NCBI GenBank assembly: GCA_035274845.1 | Contig: DATENU010000007.1 | Span: 62,001-126,000, forward strand | DNA length: 64,000 bases | Reading direction: 5' to 3' | Source: Chthoniobacterales bacterium | GTDB taxonomy: Bacteria > Verrucomicrobiota > Verrucomicrobiia > Chthoniobacterales > UBA10450 | Shown here: one piece after another, positions 50,101 to 60,600 of the stretch | Position numbering within the stretch: position 1 is the first letter of the stretch | Layout: each line of letters begins with the position of its first letter | The notes under the pieces: model-generated | Databases searched by the model: none | Told to the model about the DNA's origin: nothing | Seen by the model: only the letters and a program-made list of their open reading frames with translations | Translations under genes and position numbers: made by a program

Positions 50101-52360
50101 AACGATCTCGAACGATTTTCTTAGTCCCATAGCGGGCCGGCGGGCATGGACTGGTAACTCAAACGGTTATGTCTATTCGACCTTGAGTGTATCGAATATT
50201 GGGGGGTCCTTCCGCTTACGCTTCCGCCTGGCCACCGACTGCAGCGTAGCAGGCGACGGGTGGAGGATTGACACGATCTACCTAACATATTTCGGCGAAT
50301 GCCATACCCCCACCCCGACGCCAACGTCCACGCCAACACCCAGTTCCACACCGGTCCCGCCCACTCCTACGCCCACACCGTTCTGTGTTCTTGATACGTG
50401 GTCAGCCACCACTACTACGGGCGCGCCCTCTCCTCGATTCTCCCACACCGCCGTCTGGACGGGCAACGAGATGATCGTGTGGGGCGGCCTGGTGAGCGCC
50501 GGGCCAGTTTTCACCAACACGGGCGGGAAATACAATCCGGTCACAGACAGCTGGACGGCCACCAGCACCGCCAACGCACCCTCGGCCCGCGGCGGCCACA
50601 CGGCGGTATGGACCGGCACAGAAATGATTATCTGGGGTGGACCAACGGGCGCGATACCTGGCGGCCGCTACAATCCGAGCACCAATACGTGGACAGCTAC
50701 GAGTCTTACCAATGCCCCGGCGTCCCGGGACGGACACACGGCCATTTGGACTGGGAGCGAAATGATCGTGTGGGGTGGATTTGCAACTGGCGGCGCGAAA
50801 TACAACCCCAGCACGGATACCTGGACACCGACGAGTACTGTCAATGCTCCCACTGACCGACACGATCATATTGCCGTCTGGACCGGCACGGAAATGATCA
50901 TCTGGGGCGGCAGTACGGGTGGCGGCGCCCCTGCCGGTGCCGGCGCGAAGTACAATCCCAGCACCGACACCTGGACGCTCATGAGTACCGTCAATGCTCC
51001 CGCTGACCGGACCGCTCAGACTGGGGTCTGGACCGGCAGTGAGATGATCGTCTGGGGTGGCTCGCTTCCGGACAGCACCGGTGGGAGGTACAATCCCATG
51101 ACGGATAGCTGGACCCCAACCAGTATTACCAATGCCCCTGCCCCCCGATATGGGCACAGCGCGGTCTGGACCGGCCTGGAAATGATCGTCTGGGGCGGCG
51201 CTCCCTCGAGCGGCTCTGGCTGTCTTTTCACTGATGGAGGAAGATACAATCCTACCCTCGATAACTGGACTCCCATCCAGACGACGGGCGCGCCCCAGGG
51301 CCGAAACGACCAGACCGAGGTCTGGACCGGTCATCAAATGATAGTCTGGGGTGGAAGTTACGGTGATGTTCCTTGCCCGGATTCCTACGGGCCGTCCTTA
51401 CCCAACTTTTGGAATACCGGCGGGAAATATTGCGCACAGGCGGGACCAACACCCCCAGCGACTCCTACTCCCACTCCGACAGCAACGCCCACCGCGACAC
51501 CTCCAGCGAGTCCTACTCCCACTGCGACGATCGCTCCCACGCCAACGCCCTCCCCCACTCCCCCAGCGAGTCCAACTAAGGCGCTCAACCTCTCGACGCG
51601 GATGCAGGTGCAGACCGGGAACAACGTCGGCATCGGCGGTTTCATTATCACTGGCAATGCGCCTAAGAATGTCGTGGTCCGCGGCATCGGGCCATCTCTC
51701 GCCGCGTTCGGAATAAGCGATTCGCTCTCCGACCCAACCCTGGAGCTGCGCGACAGCAATGGTGGAGTGATCAAGCTAAACGACGATTGGATGGATAACG
51801 CTGCGGACGCGGCGCAGCTTACTGCTCTGGGCCTCGCGCCCTCGAACTCAAAAGAGTCAGGAATTGTGGCGACGCTTCAGCCCGGCGCCGCTTATACCGC
51901 TGTCCTGGCCGGCAAGAACCAGGGTGTCGGAGTAGGTCTGGTCGAGATCTACGATGTCAGCCAGGGATCTGATTCGCAATTGGCCAACATCAGCACTCGT
52001 AGCTTTGTCCTCACCGGCAGCAACGTCACGATCGCCGGCTTTATCCTGGGAGGGAACAACAACACGGGAATCGTGGTGCGCGGGCTCGGGCCATCGCTGG
52101 CTCAGTTCGGCCTCAACCCAGTCCTCACCGATCCCACCCTCGAGTTGCACGACGCCAACGGCGCGACCCTGGTTTCTAACGACAATTGGGCGGACGATCC
52201 CACGTCGGCTGCTCAGCTAATCGCTCTCGGCCTTGCGCCTCAGAACGTGAAAGAGGCGGCGATTGTCGCCTCGCTGCCGCCGGACGCTTTCACCGCTATT
52301 CTCGCCGGAGTTAACGGCGGGACCGGCATCGGCCTGGTCGAAATCTACAACGTCCACTAG
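47147..52360 (+). CDS. Giant secreted protein: delta-60 propellers, MAM-like domain, Kelch propeller, two GGF domains
   Basis: 1737 residues from ATG 47147. Residues 10-715: delta-60 repeats (FDPNANxxV...VQADGKILVGG...IGGQTRNRIARLD). 720-805: β-sandwich (ISWTQTGSSPQFTR...RARGYYRSG). Pro/Thr linker to about 862. 863-1050: a cysteine-containing extracellular domain of MAM/cleaved-adhesin type (VYREYFDNVAPPALPPGW, GGFDGAVLEISINGG, GDGWRIDTIYL). 1080-1430: Kelch repeats (HTAVWTGNEMIVWGG, GGKYNPVTDSWT). Pro/Thr linker, then two GGF domains from about 1479 and 1607. The signal peptide is incomplete from this ATG: the 22 codons before it read as its missing n-region, with no ATG, GTG or TTG. Confidence 0.88.
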   Translation: MLLAASVAMVRGQSALDGFDPNANSGVHVIIEQPDGKTLISGDFTTLSPNGGIPVTRNRIARLNPDGTLDTAFDPNANDSVNAMFLQPDGKILIGGYFTQVGGQQRNGVARLNPDGSLDPVFNPNARGAVFTFAVQADGKILVGGSFAGANSIGGQTRNRIARLDPVTGLADSFDPNANQEVDVIAVQADGKILVGGHFSMVFGANSIGGQTRNYLARLDPTTGLADSFNPNPSSDIWALVVQPDGKILVGGQFFGLGSIPRGHLVRLDPTTGLPDNFDPHPNGNVHSILLAADGTVIATGAFTSIGGQTRGRVARLNASTGLVADSFDPNIPALVNSAAEQADGKVLVGGLFSSVGGLPRNSIARLERDGRPDRTLKLSIAGTDVSATAVQRDGKIVIGGSFATILGMARNNVARLNSDGTLDPTFNPNADGNVLSLAVQADGKVLVGGTFANIGGQTRSRFARLDPATGQADSFDANANDSVQAIVVQADGGILAGGAFTGIGGTLRNHIARLDPVTGLADSFDPNANDTVFSIAVQPDGKVLAGGAFHGANSIGGAMRNHIARLDPVTGLADSFDPNASDDVFSLALQPGGKILIGGAFTNIGGQTRNYLARLEASSGLADSFNPNANDVIQSIALQADGKVFASGSFTSIGGQMRNHIARLEGSFGLADSFDPNANDVVHSLALLGDGKLLATGQFNMIGGQDRDGFARLTNSTAALQEISVTRTTISWTQTGSSPQFTRVTFESSTDGTNYTFLGNGTEAGNNWILTGLNLSGGQTLSIRARGYYRSGRDNGSQSTMEFVRRGPVEEPTPTPTPTATPIPTPPPTPTATLPPTPSPTVTPTPTAGPPLTPTPTPVNGCTQIVYREYFDNVAPPALPPGWSTSSTAGPASCEPAGTCAAATDWVTTGIGFDSYPNAAFHDELGCVTDSMLVSPPLSGAHQLTFRHSYDLEGGFDGAVLEISINGGPFVDAFQACGGCGYNGTISNDFLSPIAGRRAWTGNSNGYVYSTLSVSNIGGSFRLRFRLATDCSVAGDGWRIDTIYLTYFGECHTPTPTPTSTPTPSSTPVPPTPTPTPFCVLDTWSATTTTGAPSPRFSHTAVWTGNEMIVWGGLVSAGPVFTNTGGKYNPVTDSWTATSTANAPSARGGHTAVWTGTEMIIWGGPTGAIPGGRYNPSTNTWTATSLTNAPASRDGHTAIWTGSEMIVWGGFATGGAKYNPSTDTWTPTSTVNAPTDRHDHIAVWTGTEMIIWGGSTGGGAPAGAGAKYNPSTDTWTLMSTVNAPADRTAQTGVWTGSEMIVWGGSLPDSTGGRYNPMTDSWTPTSITNAPAPRYGHSAVWTGLEMIVWGGAPSSGSGCLFTDGGRYNPTLDNWTPIQTTGAPQGRNDQTEVWTGHQMIVWGGSYGDVPCPDSYGPSLPNFWNTGGKYCAQAGPTPPATPTPTPTATPTATPPASPTPTATIAPTPTPSPTPPASPTKALNLSTRMQVQTGNNVGIGGFIITGNAPKNVVVRGIGPSLAAFGISDSLSDPTLELRDSNGGVIKLNDDWMDNAADAAQLTALGLAPSNSKESGIVATLQPGAAYTAVLAGKNQGVGVGLVEIYDVSQGSDSQLANISTRSFVLTGSNVTIAGFILGGNNNTGIVVRGLGPSLAQFGLNPVLTDPTLELHDANGATLVSNDNWADDPTSAAQLIALGLAPQNVKEAAIVASLPPDAFTAILAGVNGGTGIGLVEIYNVH

Positions 52361-52474
52361 CCCCGATGGCATTCGGGGAAATCCGAAGCTCGAAACTCGA
52401 AATTCGAAACAAAGATCAAATTTCGAAAAGTTTTAAATCGGAAACAGACCCCACGACGTTTTTACGCTTTCTTC
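52361..52474. other. Intergenic tract with CTCGAAACTCGAAATTCGAAA repeat
   Basis: AGCTCGAAACTCGAAATTCG and further CGAAA units from 52387 form a weak direct/inverted repeat. No coding signal; it ends at the promoter at 52475. Confidence 0.5.
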
Positions 52475-52504
52475 TTGTCGATCGACGACCCAGCCGAGCA
52501 TAAT
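52475..52504 (+). promoter_or_regulatory. Candidate leaderless-type promoter
   Basis: TTGTCG (52475-52480), 18-base spacer, CATAAT (52499-52504), then only CGGCC before ATG 52510. Matches the arrangement at 41043-41071. Confidence 0.5.
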
Positions 52505-52509
52505 CGGCC

Positions 52510-55500
52510 ATGCGAATGCTCGCCAAGCTTTCTCGGGTTGTGGTCTGGAGCGCGATCGCAACGATCGCCGCGGCCGACACTCCGCAATATCAAATTTTCG
52601 ACATCGGGGTTATTCAGGCGGGTGACACCGCTTCCCAGGGTTTTGGCGCGTCTCCGGGAGGTGTCGCGGTAGGGCGATCGGTCCGCAGCAACGCGAGTCA
52701 GGCCTTCAGCTGGACCGTCGGCGGCGGGCTCGTTGGGTTGCCAAATCTCGCCGGGCGCAACCACGCGGTTTCGAACGACGCGAACGACAACGGGATCGTG
52801 GTGGGCACGGCGGCAACGACTCTCTTCGGCTCGAGCCGTTTGCCGGTGATCTGGAACAACGGCGTCGTTTCGCAGCTTCCTCTTCCCGCCGGCGAAACTC
52901 TCGGCGACGCCAACGGCGTGAACGCCTCAGGCATCGCGGTCGGTTCGGTCGACGCCGGAAGCTTTCAGCAAGCTGTGATTTATGACGGCGCCACCGCCAC
53001 CGTGATCACCCAGACGACGGCGACTGGTTGCTTCTTTCTCACCGCCTTCGGCATCAACGATTCCGGCCGGATCGTCGGCCAGGGGATCGATCCCAACAAC
53101 GCCGCGCGAAACGTTGGGATCGTGTACGACATGGGGAACGCATCCGCGTTCGAAGTCGGCGCGTTGCCGGGCGCCAATGGAGCGCTCGCCTTCGCGGTTG
53201 GGAACGGCGGCCACGTCGTCGGCTCGAGCATGATGAACCAGGGCTCCGGCCTGCCTTTCATCTGGTCGACGGGCACGGGAATGGTGGCGATCCCTCTGGC
53301 CGCTGGAACCACCCAGGGGTCGGCGCGAGGAGTAAACACAGCAGGCTGGGTAGTCGGCCAGGATTCCTCAGCCTTCTCGATTCCCTTCCTCTGGGATGGA
53401 ACTACAACCTATCGGCTCGCCGACCTGCTCCCGGCCGGTTCGGGTTGGGACCTGGACATGAACACTTCGTCCTCGGCGCTCGGGATCAGTGACAGTGGCG
53501 TGATCGTCGGAACCGGCGTCCACAACGGCGAGACTCACGCCTATGCGATGGTGCCGGTGCAAGCGACACCGACTCCAAGTCCAACTCCAACGCCAAGTCC
53601 AACTCCGACGCCACCTCCGCCGACGCCGACACCATCCCCGACACCCACCCCGCCACTAACGCCCACACCGGGGCCGGAGGCCGATGTCGCTGTAAGTATC
53701 GCGGACTCCCCCGACCCCGTCACGGTTGGCCAGAACCTGACCTACACCATAACTGTAATGAACTTTGGTCGGGACGAATCGGCCTCTAACCAGATGAGCG
53801 ATGCCTTGCCGACAAGCGTCAATTTTGTTTCTGTGACCACAAGTCAGGGTAGCTGCACCGGCACGCAGCAACAGGTCAGTTGCAACCTTGGCAGCCTCCT
53901 CCCCTTCAACAGCGCGACGGTGACGCTGGTGGTATCGCCCAGGCAGGCCGGACCGCTGGACAATGCAGTTTCGGCCTTCGGTTCCGGTCACGATCCCTCA
54001 TCTGGAAACAACTACGCTACGGCATCCACTACGGTCCTTCCCTCCGGGTCACCCACGCCACCTCTGGCTTTAGACGGTTTCGATCCGAACGCGAATGGCA
54101 CCATCTACGCCGTCCTTTTCCAACCGGACGGGAAGATTCTTCTCGGTGGAGCGTTTTCCACCCTCTCGCCCAATGGCGGGCCGGCCGTAACGCGCAACAA
54201 GATTGCCCGGCTGAACCCAGACGGTTCGCTCGATTCGGCTTTCGACCCGAACGCGGATTTTCCGGTCCATGATTTCGCCGTGCAACCGGACGGCAAGATC
54301 CTGGTGGGCGGCGATTTCACGACCATCGGCGGGCAGATGCGCCATAAGCTCGCGCGGCTCGATCCCACGACCGGCCAGGCCGATTCGTTCAACCCCAATC
54401 CGAATAGTTTTGTCTCGTCCATCGCGGTGCAAACCGACGGCAAGATCCTGGTGGGCGGTTTTTTCGACACCATCAGTGGCTTGACGCGCCATCACCTCGC
54501 CCGGCTCGACCCTGCTACTGGAATGGCTGACTCGTTCGACCCAAACGCGGACAATTATGTCTACGCTCTTGCCGTGCAGACAGACGGCAAAATTTTGGTG
54601 GCCGGAGGTTTCACCAGCGTTGGCGGACAGACGCGAAAATCGCTTGCCCGACTCGACCCGACGACCGGGGTCGCCGATTCGTTCAACCCGAACGCCAGCG
54701 GTGTTGTCAACGCGATCGCGGTGCAGGCCGACGGCCGGATTTTAGCGGGCGGCTATTTCATCAGCAACATCGGCGGACAGACGCGCCACTACATTGCCCG
54801 GCTCGATCCCACGACGGGCCTGGCCGACTCGTTCAACCCCGACGCGAATTCTTACGTCAATTCGGTCGCGGTCCAGGCCGACGGAAAGATCCTGGCCGGC
54901 GGTGCGTTTACCACCATCGGGGGACAGTCGCGCAACCGCATCGCCCGGCTGGATCCCGTAACCGGCTTGGCTGATTCGTTCAATCCCAACGCGTTCGGCC
55001 CGAGCCTGGACGCGCCGGTTGGAGAAACCCTGCCGTCCTGGGCACCCCCGGCGTCCGCTCCTCAAACCCCTCCCACCCCCGCGCCAACAGCGACGCCCTC
55101 CCCGGATGTTAATGCAATCGCGGTCCAGGCGGACGGCAAGATTCTGGTGGGCGGCGGTTTTACCGGCGTCGCGGCGAACGGCGGTGGGCCACTAACGCGC
55201 AATCGCATCGCCCGTTTGGAAATCGACGGCAGAGTCGACCGGACGCTCAATCTCAACCTGGTTGGGGGTGGTTCGGTTTATGGGACCGCTATCCAGCCGG
55301 ACGGCAAAATCCTTCTCGGGGGTGACTTTACTTCCATCCTGGGCGTGGCGCGCAATAGAATGGCACGCCTGAACACGGATGGGACGGTCGACATGGGTTT
55401 CAACCCGAATGCGAACGCCGCCGTTTTCTCGATTGCACTGCAAGGAGATGGGAAGGTGTTGGTGGGCGGCCTTTTCACCAACATCGGCGGACAGGCTCGC

Positions 55501-57354
55501 AGTCGCATGGCCAGGCTCGATCCTACGACCGGCCTGCCTGATTCGTTTGACCCGAACGCAAACCTCCAAGTCAACTCTGTGGCCGTGCAGGCGGATGGCA
55601 AAATCCTGGTCGGCGGCGATTTCACCGTTATCGCCGGCCAAACGCGCAGCTATATCGTCCGGCTCGACCCCACCACCGGTTTGGCAGATTCGTTCGACCC
55701 ACACTCGAACGGGGAGGTTGAATCGACTGTCCTCCAGGCAGACGGAAAAATCCTGGTCAGCGGCGTTTTCACCAACATCGGTGGGCAGGCACGCCGTTTC
55801 GTCGCGCGGCTCGATTCCACCACTGCCCTGGCGGATTCGTTCAACCCGAATGCGAACGATTGGGTCTTCCCCCTCACGGTGCAGCCAGATGGCAAGGTTT
55901 TGGCGGGCGGCTTCTTCACCGGAGTGAACGGCATCGGCGGACAGGCGCGCGACTTCATCGCGCGGCTCGATGCCACTACGGGCCTGGCCGATTCTTTCGA
56001 CCCGAATGCGGACCATTATGTCTTCGCGATCGCCACGCAGGCAGACGGCAAGATCCTGGCGGGAGGCCGTTTCACCAACATCGGCGGACAGAACCGCGGT
56101 TTGATCGCGCGGCTCGATGGCACGACAGGCCAGGCTGATTCGTTTGACCCGATCGCGGACGGGACAGTCCTGTCAATCGGGTTACAGGCGGATGGCAAGA
56201 TTTTCACGGGCGGCGTTTTCACGACCATGAGCAATCAACCCCGCAACCGCTTCGCTCGTTTGAGCAACGACACGGCCGCGCTGCAACACCTCGGCGTAAC
56301 GGAAACTACCGTTACCTGGGAGCGCGGGGGCTCCAGCCCGCAGTTCACGCGGGTTACCTTTGAGTATTCAGACGACAATATGAGTTACACTCCCCTGGGC
56401 AACGGCACCGCAGCGGGGAGCAACTGGAGCTTGACCGGCTTGACCTTCCCCGTCGGACAAAATTTCTATGTCCGCGCTCGCGGTTACTACCGCACTGGCT
56501 GGAATAATGGGTCGGAGAGCATCACCGAATCGGTGCGGAATGCTTTTATTGCCGGAACGCCAACTCCCGCGAAGGCCTTCAACCTTTCAACTCGGATGCG
56601 AGTCCAGACCGGCGACAACGTCGGCATTGGCGGATTTATCATCACCGGCAACGCATCCAAGAACGTGGCCATCCGTGGGATCGGGCCATCTCTCAGCGCG
56701 TTCGGAATCACCGACGCGCTGCCAGACCCCACGCTGGAGCTGCGCGACAGCAATGGCGGACTCATCAAGGGAAACGATGATTGGCAGGATAATGCGGCGG
56801 ACGCATCGCAGCTCACTTCTCTTGGCCTCGCGCCCCAGAACTCAAAGGAGTCGGGACTCGTGGCGACGCTTCAGCCCGGCTCGGCTTATACCGCTATCCT
56901 GGCCGGCAAGAACCAGGGTACCGGAGTAGGTCTGGTCGAGATTTATGATGTTGGCCAGACGGCTGACTCGCAATTAGCCAACATCAGCACCCGCAGCTTT
57001 GTCACGACCGGCAACGACGTCACAATTGCCGGGTTTATCCTGGGAGGGAACAGTAGCACCGGCATCGTCTTGCGAGGTATTGGGCCGTCGCTGGCCCAGT
57101 TCGGCCTTAACCCTGTCCTGGCCGACCCCACCCTCGAGTTGCATGACGGCAATGGCGCGACCCTGGTTTCCAACGACAATTGGGCGGACGATCCCACGTC
57201 GGCCGCTCAGCTGATCGCCCTCGGCCTCGCGCCTCAGAACGCGAAGGAGGCGGCGATTGTTGCCTCGCTGCTGCCGGGCGCTTTCACGGCTATTCTCGCC
57301 GGAGTTAACGGCGGAACCGGCATCGGGCTGGTCGAAATTTACAACGTCCACTAG
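52510..57354 (+). CDS. Giant secreted protein: HAF repeats, DUF11, delta-60 propellers, two GGF domains
   Basis: 1614 residues. Signal peptide MLAKLSRVVVWSAIATIAAA. Residues 22-345: HAF repeats (probable extracellular repeat; FDIGVIQAGDTASQGFGASP, GHVVGSSMMNQGSGLPFIW). Pro/Thr linker 352-390. 392-515: a DUF11 domain (ADVAVSIADSPDPVTVGQNL). 520-1255: delta-60 repeats, broken near 833-865 by a Pro/Ala linker (APPASAPQTPPTPAPTATPS). 1260-1345: β-sandwich (VTWERGGSSPQFTRVTFEYS). Then, without a long Pro/Thr linker, two GGF domains from about 1358 and 1484, ending GLVEIYNVH. Closest in its propellers to the gene at 47147. Surface or exported; ligand unknown. Confidence 0.89.
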   Translation: MRMLAKLSRVVVWSAIATIAAADTPQYQIFDIGVIQAGDTASQGFGASPGGVAVGRSVRSNASQAFSWTVGGGLVGLPNLAGRNHAVSNDANDNGIVVGTAATTLFGSSRLPVIWNNGVVSQLPLPAGETLGDANGVNASGIAVGSVDAGSFQQAVIYDGATATVITQTTATGCFFLTAFGINDSGRIVGQGIDPNNAARNVGIVYDMGNASAFEVGALPGANGALAFAVGNGGHVVGSSMMNQGSGLPFIWSTGTGMVAIPLAAGTTQGSARGVNTAGWVVGQDSSAFSIPFLWDGTTTYRLADLLPAGSGWDLDMNTSSSALGISDSGVIVGTGVHNGETHAYAMVPVQATPTPSPTPTPSPTPTPPPPTPTPSPTPTPPLTPTPGPEADVAVSIADSPDPVTVGQNLTYTITVMNFGRDESASNQMSDALPTSVNFVSVTTSQGSCTGTQQQVSCNLGSLLPFNSATVTLVVSPRQAGPLDNAVSAFGSGHDPSSGNNYATASTTVLPSGSPTPPLALDGFDPNANGTIYAVLFQPDGKILLGGAFSTLSPNGGPAVTRNKIARLNPDGSLDSAFDPNADFPVHDFAVQPDGKILVGGDFTTIGGQMRHKLARLDPTTGQADSFNPNPNSFVSSIAVQTDGKILVGGFFDTISGLTRHHLARLDPATGMADSFDPNADNYVYALAVQTDGKILVAGGFTSVGGQTRKSLARLDPTTGVADSFNPNASGVVNAIAVQADGRILAGGYFISNIGGQTRHYIARLDPTTGLADSFNPDANSYVNSVAVQADGKILAGGAFTTIGGQSRNRIARLDPVTGLADSFNPNAFGPSLDAPVGETLPSWAPPASAPQTPPTPAPTATPSPDVNAIAVQADGKILVGGGFTGVAANGGGPLTRNRIARLEIDGRVDRTLNLNLVGGGSVYGTAIQPDGKILLGGDFTSILGVARNRMARLNTDGTVDMGFNPNANAAVFSIALQGDGKVLVGGLFTNIGGQARSRMARLDPTTGLPDSFDPNANLQVNSVAVQADGKILVGGDFTVIAGQTRSYIVRLDPTTGLADSFDPHSNGEVESTVLQADGKILVSGVFTNIGGQARRFVARLDSTTALADSFNPNANDWVFPLTVQPDGKVLAGGFFTGVNGIGGQARDFIARLDATTGLADSFDPNADHYVFAIATQADGKILAGGRFTNIGGQNRGLIARLDGTTGQADSFDPIADGTVLSIGLQADGKIFTGGVFTTMSNQPRNRFARLSNDTAALQHLGVTETTVTWERGGSSPQFTRVTFEYSDDNMSYTPLGNGTAAGSNWSLTGLTFPVGQNFYVRARGYYRTGWNNGSESITESVRNAFIAGTPTPAKAFNLSTRMRVQTGDNVGIGGFIITGNASKNVAIRGIGPSLSAFGITDALPDPTLELRDSNGGLIKGNDDWQDNAADASQLTSLGLAPQNSKESGLVATLQPGSAYTAILAGKNQGTGVGLVEIYDVGQTADSQLANISTRSFVTTGNDVTIAGFILGGNSSTGIVLRGIGPSLAQFGLNPVLADPTLELHDGNGATLVSNDNWADDPTSAAQLIALGLAPQNAKEAAIVASLLPGAFTAILAGVNGGTGIGLVEIYNVH

Positions 57355-57390
57355 CCCTCTCCGGCAGCAATTCGAGGGCCCGGGATTTCG

Positions 57391-57539
57391 GAACGGCGGA
57401 TTACGCGGATTTCACGGATGGGGAGCGCCGATCAACGCTTTCCTTTTAGAGCGGTGTTCGGATTTCCGCGCTCTTCCCATTACTCCAATACTCCACCACT
57501 CCATTACTCCGTCCGCTGAAATCCGCGTAATCCGCGGTC
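57391..57539. repeat. CCGCGGAT-family element with a nested TACTCC tract
   Basis: Left arm GGCGGATTACGCGGATTTCA (first bases decayed) and right arm AAATCCGCGTAATCCGCGG. Between them CCATTACTCCAATACTCCAC (57477-57510) is the family seen at 26398. It separates two giant genes. Confidence 0.82.
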
Positions 57540-57654
57540 CAATGCTCCCCGGTTCCCGTTACCATCAATATGCATCCAGCGTGAATTGTAACTCCGTTGA
57601 ATTATGGGAGACTGTTTGCGGTCGCCGGGGCGGCGGCCGGCAATTTTTAAAAAA

Positions 57655-60600
57655 ATGAAACGATCTTTTTGGAAAATCTGGATTTGTTCGCTGTTCAGCC
57701 TTGGGGCGCTGATTTATTGGGCTCACGCAAAAAGCGGAGGGGCGATCGACGCGCCCGAACAGTCCCAAAGCGTTCCGACCTTCGCCGGCAACCCGCAACA
57801 CACTTCAATCTACCAACCTGCGGCTCAGAATTTGAATCGCATCATTTGGTCGACGGACATCGATTTTCATAATTCCTTCACCGGCGCTCATTATTCGCCG
57901 CCCCTGATCACGGCCGCGAACACGGTGCTGGTCCCGATCAAGACGGCTACGGATGGCTTTCAGATAACTGCTTTTACGTCGAGCGGCGCCTCGATCTACA
58001 CGGTCACCACCGATTACGTGTTGCCCACACACGGCTGGATCCCCACTTACAACCCGGTCGTCACCACCGGCTCGTTCGGCACGCGCCTCTACTACGCCGG
58101 TCGCGGCGGAACAATTTATCACATCGATAATCCCGATTCCGCGGCGCACGGTCCTGCCGTCCAGGAAGTTTTTTACACGACGCTGGCCAACTACCAGGCC
58201 AACGCGGCGGCCTATAATGCCGCGATCTTTGTCAATACACCCATCACGGCCGACAGCAGCGGCAACATCTTTTTCGGATTCAGAGTGCAGGGGACTGCGC
58301 CCGCGCCCATCAGCTCGACTCAAAGCGGATTTGCCCGCATCGATCCGAACGGAAACGGCACCTATGTTTTAACGGGAGCAACCATCAATAACAGCGCCTT
58401 CAACCGCGATAACCATAACTCAGCCCCTGCCCTCAGTAACGATGAAACGACTCTCTATGTGGTCGTGAAACAATCGAGCACCGGCGCCGGATATCTCGTA
58501 GGCCTGAATTCCACTACTCTCGCCACGAAGTACCAAGTGCATTTACGAGACCCTCGGGATGGTGGCGAAGCCGGAATTACCGACGACAGCACCTCCTCCG
58601 CCACCGTGGGCCCGGATGGCGACGTCTTCTTCGGGCTCTTCGGCACTCCCGGCGACGGTTCCCGGGGATTCCTACTCCATTTCACCGGCGATCTCGCGAC
58701 GGAAAAGCCGCCGGGCGCATTTGGCTGGGATTATACCTGCGCCATTGTGCCTTCGAGCATGGTTCCCTCCTATCAAGGCACCTCGTCCTATCTGATTTTT
58801 GCCAAGTATAATAACTACGCTTTTGACGATGGCGACGGCGTCAACCGGATCGCGCTCCTCGATCCCAACGACACCCAGCTCGACTTTCACCCGTCCGCTT
58901 TCGGTCTGGTCGAGATGCGTGAAGTGCTCACGGTGACCGGTCCGACTCCGGATCCCGGCGCGCTTTCAACCCAGTTCCCCTATGCGGTGCGCGAGTGGTG
59001 CATCAACACCGCCGCGGTCAATCCAGCCACGAACAGCATCTTCACTCCGAGTGAAGACGGTTACATTTACCGGTGGGACCTTGCGACCAATTCACTTTCC
59101 CAAGGGCTTAAACTCACGCAGGGGATCGGAGAGCCGTACGTGCCCACGGTCATTGGTCCCGGTGGAATTATCTATACGCTCAACGGCGGCACCATGTTTG
59201 CGCTGGGCAACGTGAATGGAGTCGGCGTGGTAGTCACCTCCAGCATGCCTGATGTTCGGACCGTCGTTGTCGGGCAATCGCTCACCTTTACTGCTACCGT
59301 AACGAACACGGGGACGCCCGGACCCACTCCTACCGGAAGCGTCACTTTTCAAGACCTGACGTATCAAGGGACTACTGCGGTGACGACCACCCTCGGCACC
59401 GTTTCGCTCAGCGGAGGACAGGCGGCCATTACCACTTCCAGTCTTACTGCGGGCAGCGGGTTCCTCGGAAATCACCTGATCACCGCTACCTATAACGGAG
59501 ACGCTAATTTCAGCTCAGGAAGCGCGAGGTTAGTCCAAAAGGTTCATCCCAGCGCCTCGGCTACAAGCCTGACGTCGTCGCCGAATCCATCAAACGCCGG
59601 ACAGAGCGTCACATTCACGGCAACCGTGACGCCGGTTCCCTCAGGATCTACCGCCCGAACCGGCATGGTCACGTTTCAAGAGGGCAACACTGTCCTAGCC
59701 CAGGTGCCCTTGAACGCATCCGGAACCTGCTCCTTCAGCACGTCGTCTTTGAGCCCAGGCAGTCATTCGGTGACCGCCACTTACCAGTCGGACACCTTTT
59801 TCGCCTTGAGCACTGGTTCCACGGTGCAGCAAGTCGGGCCCGGCAGTTCGGCTACGCCTACACCGACCGCCACGGCAACCCCGGTTCCGACCACCACTCC
59901 GCAGCCCAGTACCACCCCGACGCCTACGCCTTCGGGAACGCCCGGTCCCGCATCCCAGGCTGTCAACCTCTCGACCCGGATGCGGGTTTTGACCGGCAAC
60001 AACGTGGGCATCGGCGGATTCATCATCACCGGAACCGGGACCAAAAATGTGCTGATCCGCGCCGTCGGCCCTTCGCTCAGCCAGTTTGGTGTTCCCGATC
60101 CGCTGGCCGATCCCGTGCTCGAGCTGCATGGCCCTGGCGCTTTCGTGACGGTCAACAACGACAACTGGATGGACGACCCAGTCCAGCGGGCGCTGATCGA
60201 GGCGACCGGTCTCCAGCCGACCAACAACGTTGAGTCGGCGATCTATGCCACGCTCGATCCCGGAGAGTACACGGCGATCATCAGTGGGAAGAACAACACC
60301 ACCGGCGTCGGCCTGATCGAAGTTTACGATGTTGCCGCCGGCGACCCGTCGATGCTGGGTAACATCAGCACGCGCGCGTTCGTCAGCACTGGCAGCGACA
60401 TTGTGATTGCCGGATTCATTCTCGGAGGAACCAACACCGGTCCGGACAGGGTGGTGATCCGCGGCCTGGGCCCCAGCCTCACTGGATCGGGCATAAGCGA
60501 TCCGCTGGCAAATCCGACTCTGGAGCTGCGGGACAGCAACGGAGCACTGCTCCTTGCGAACAACGACTGGCAGGATAATGCAGGTCAGGCTGCCGAGCTC

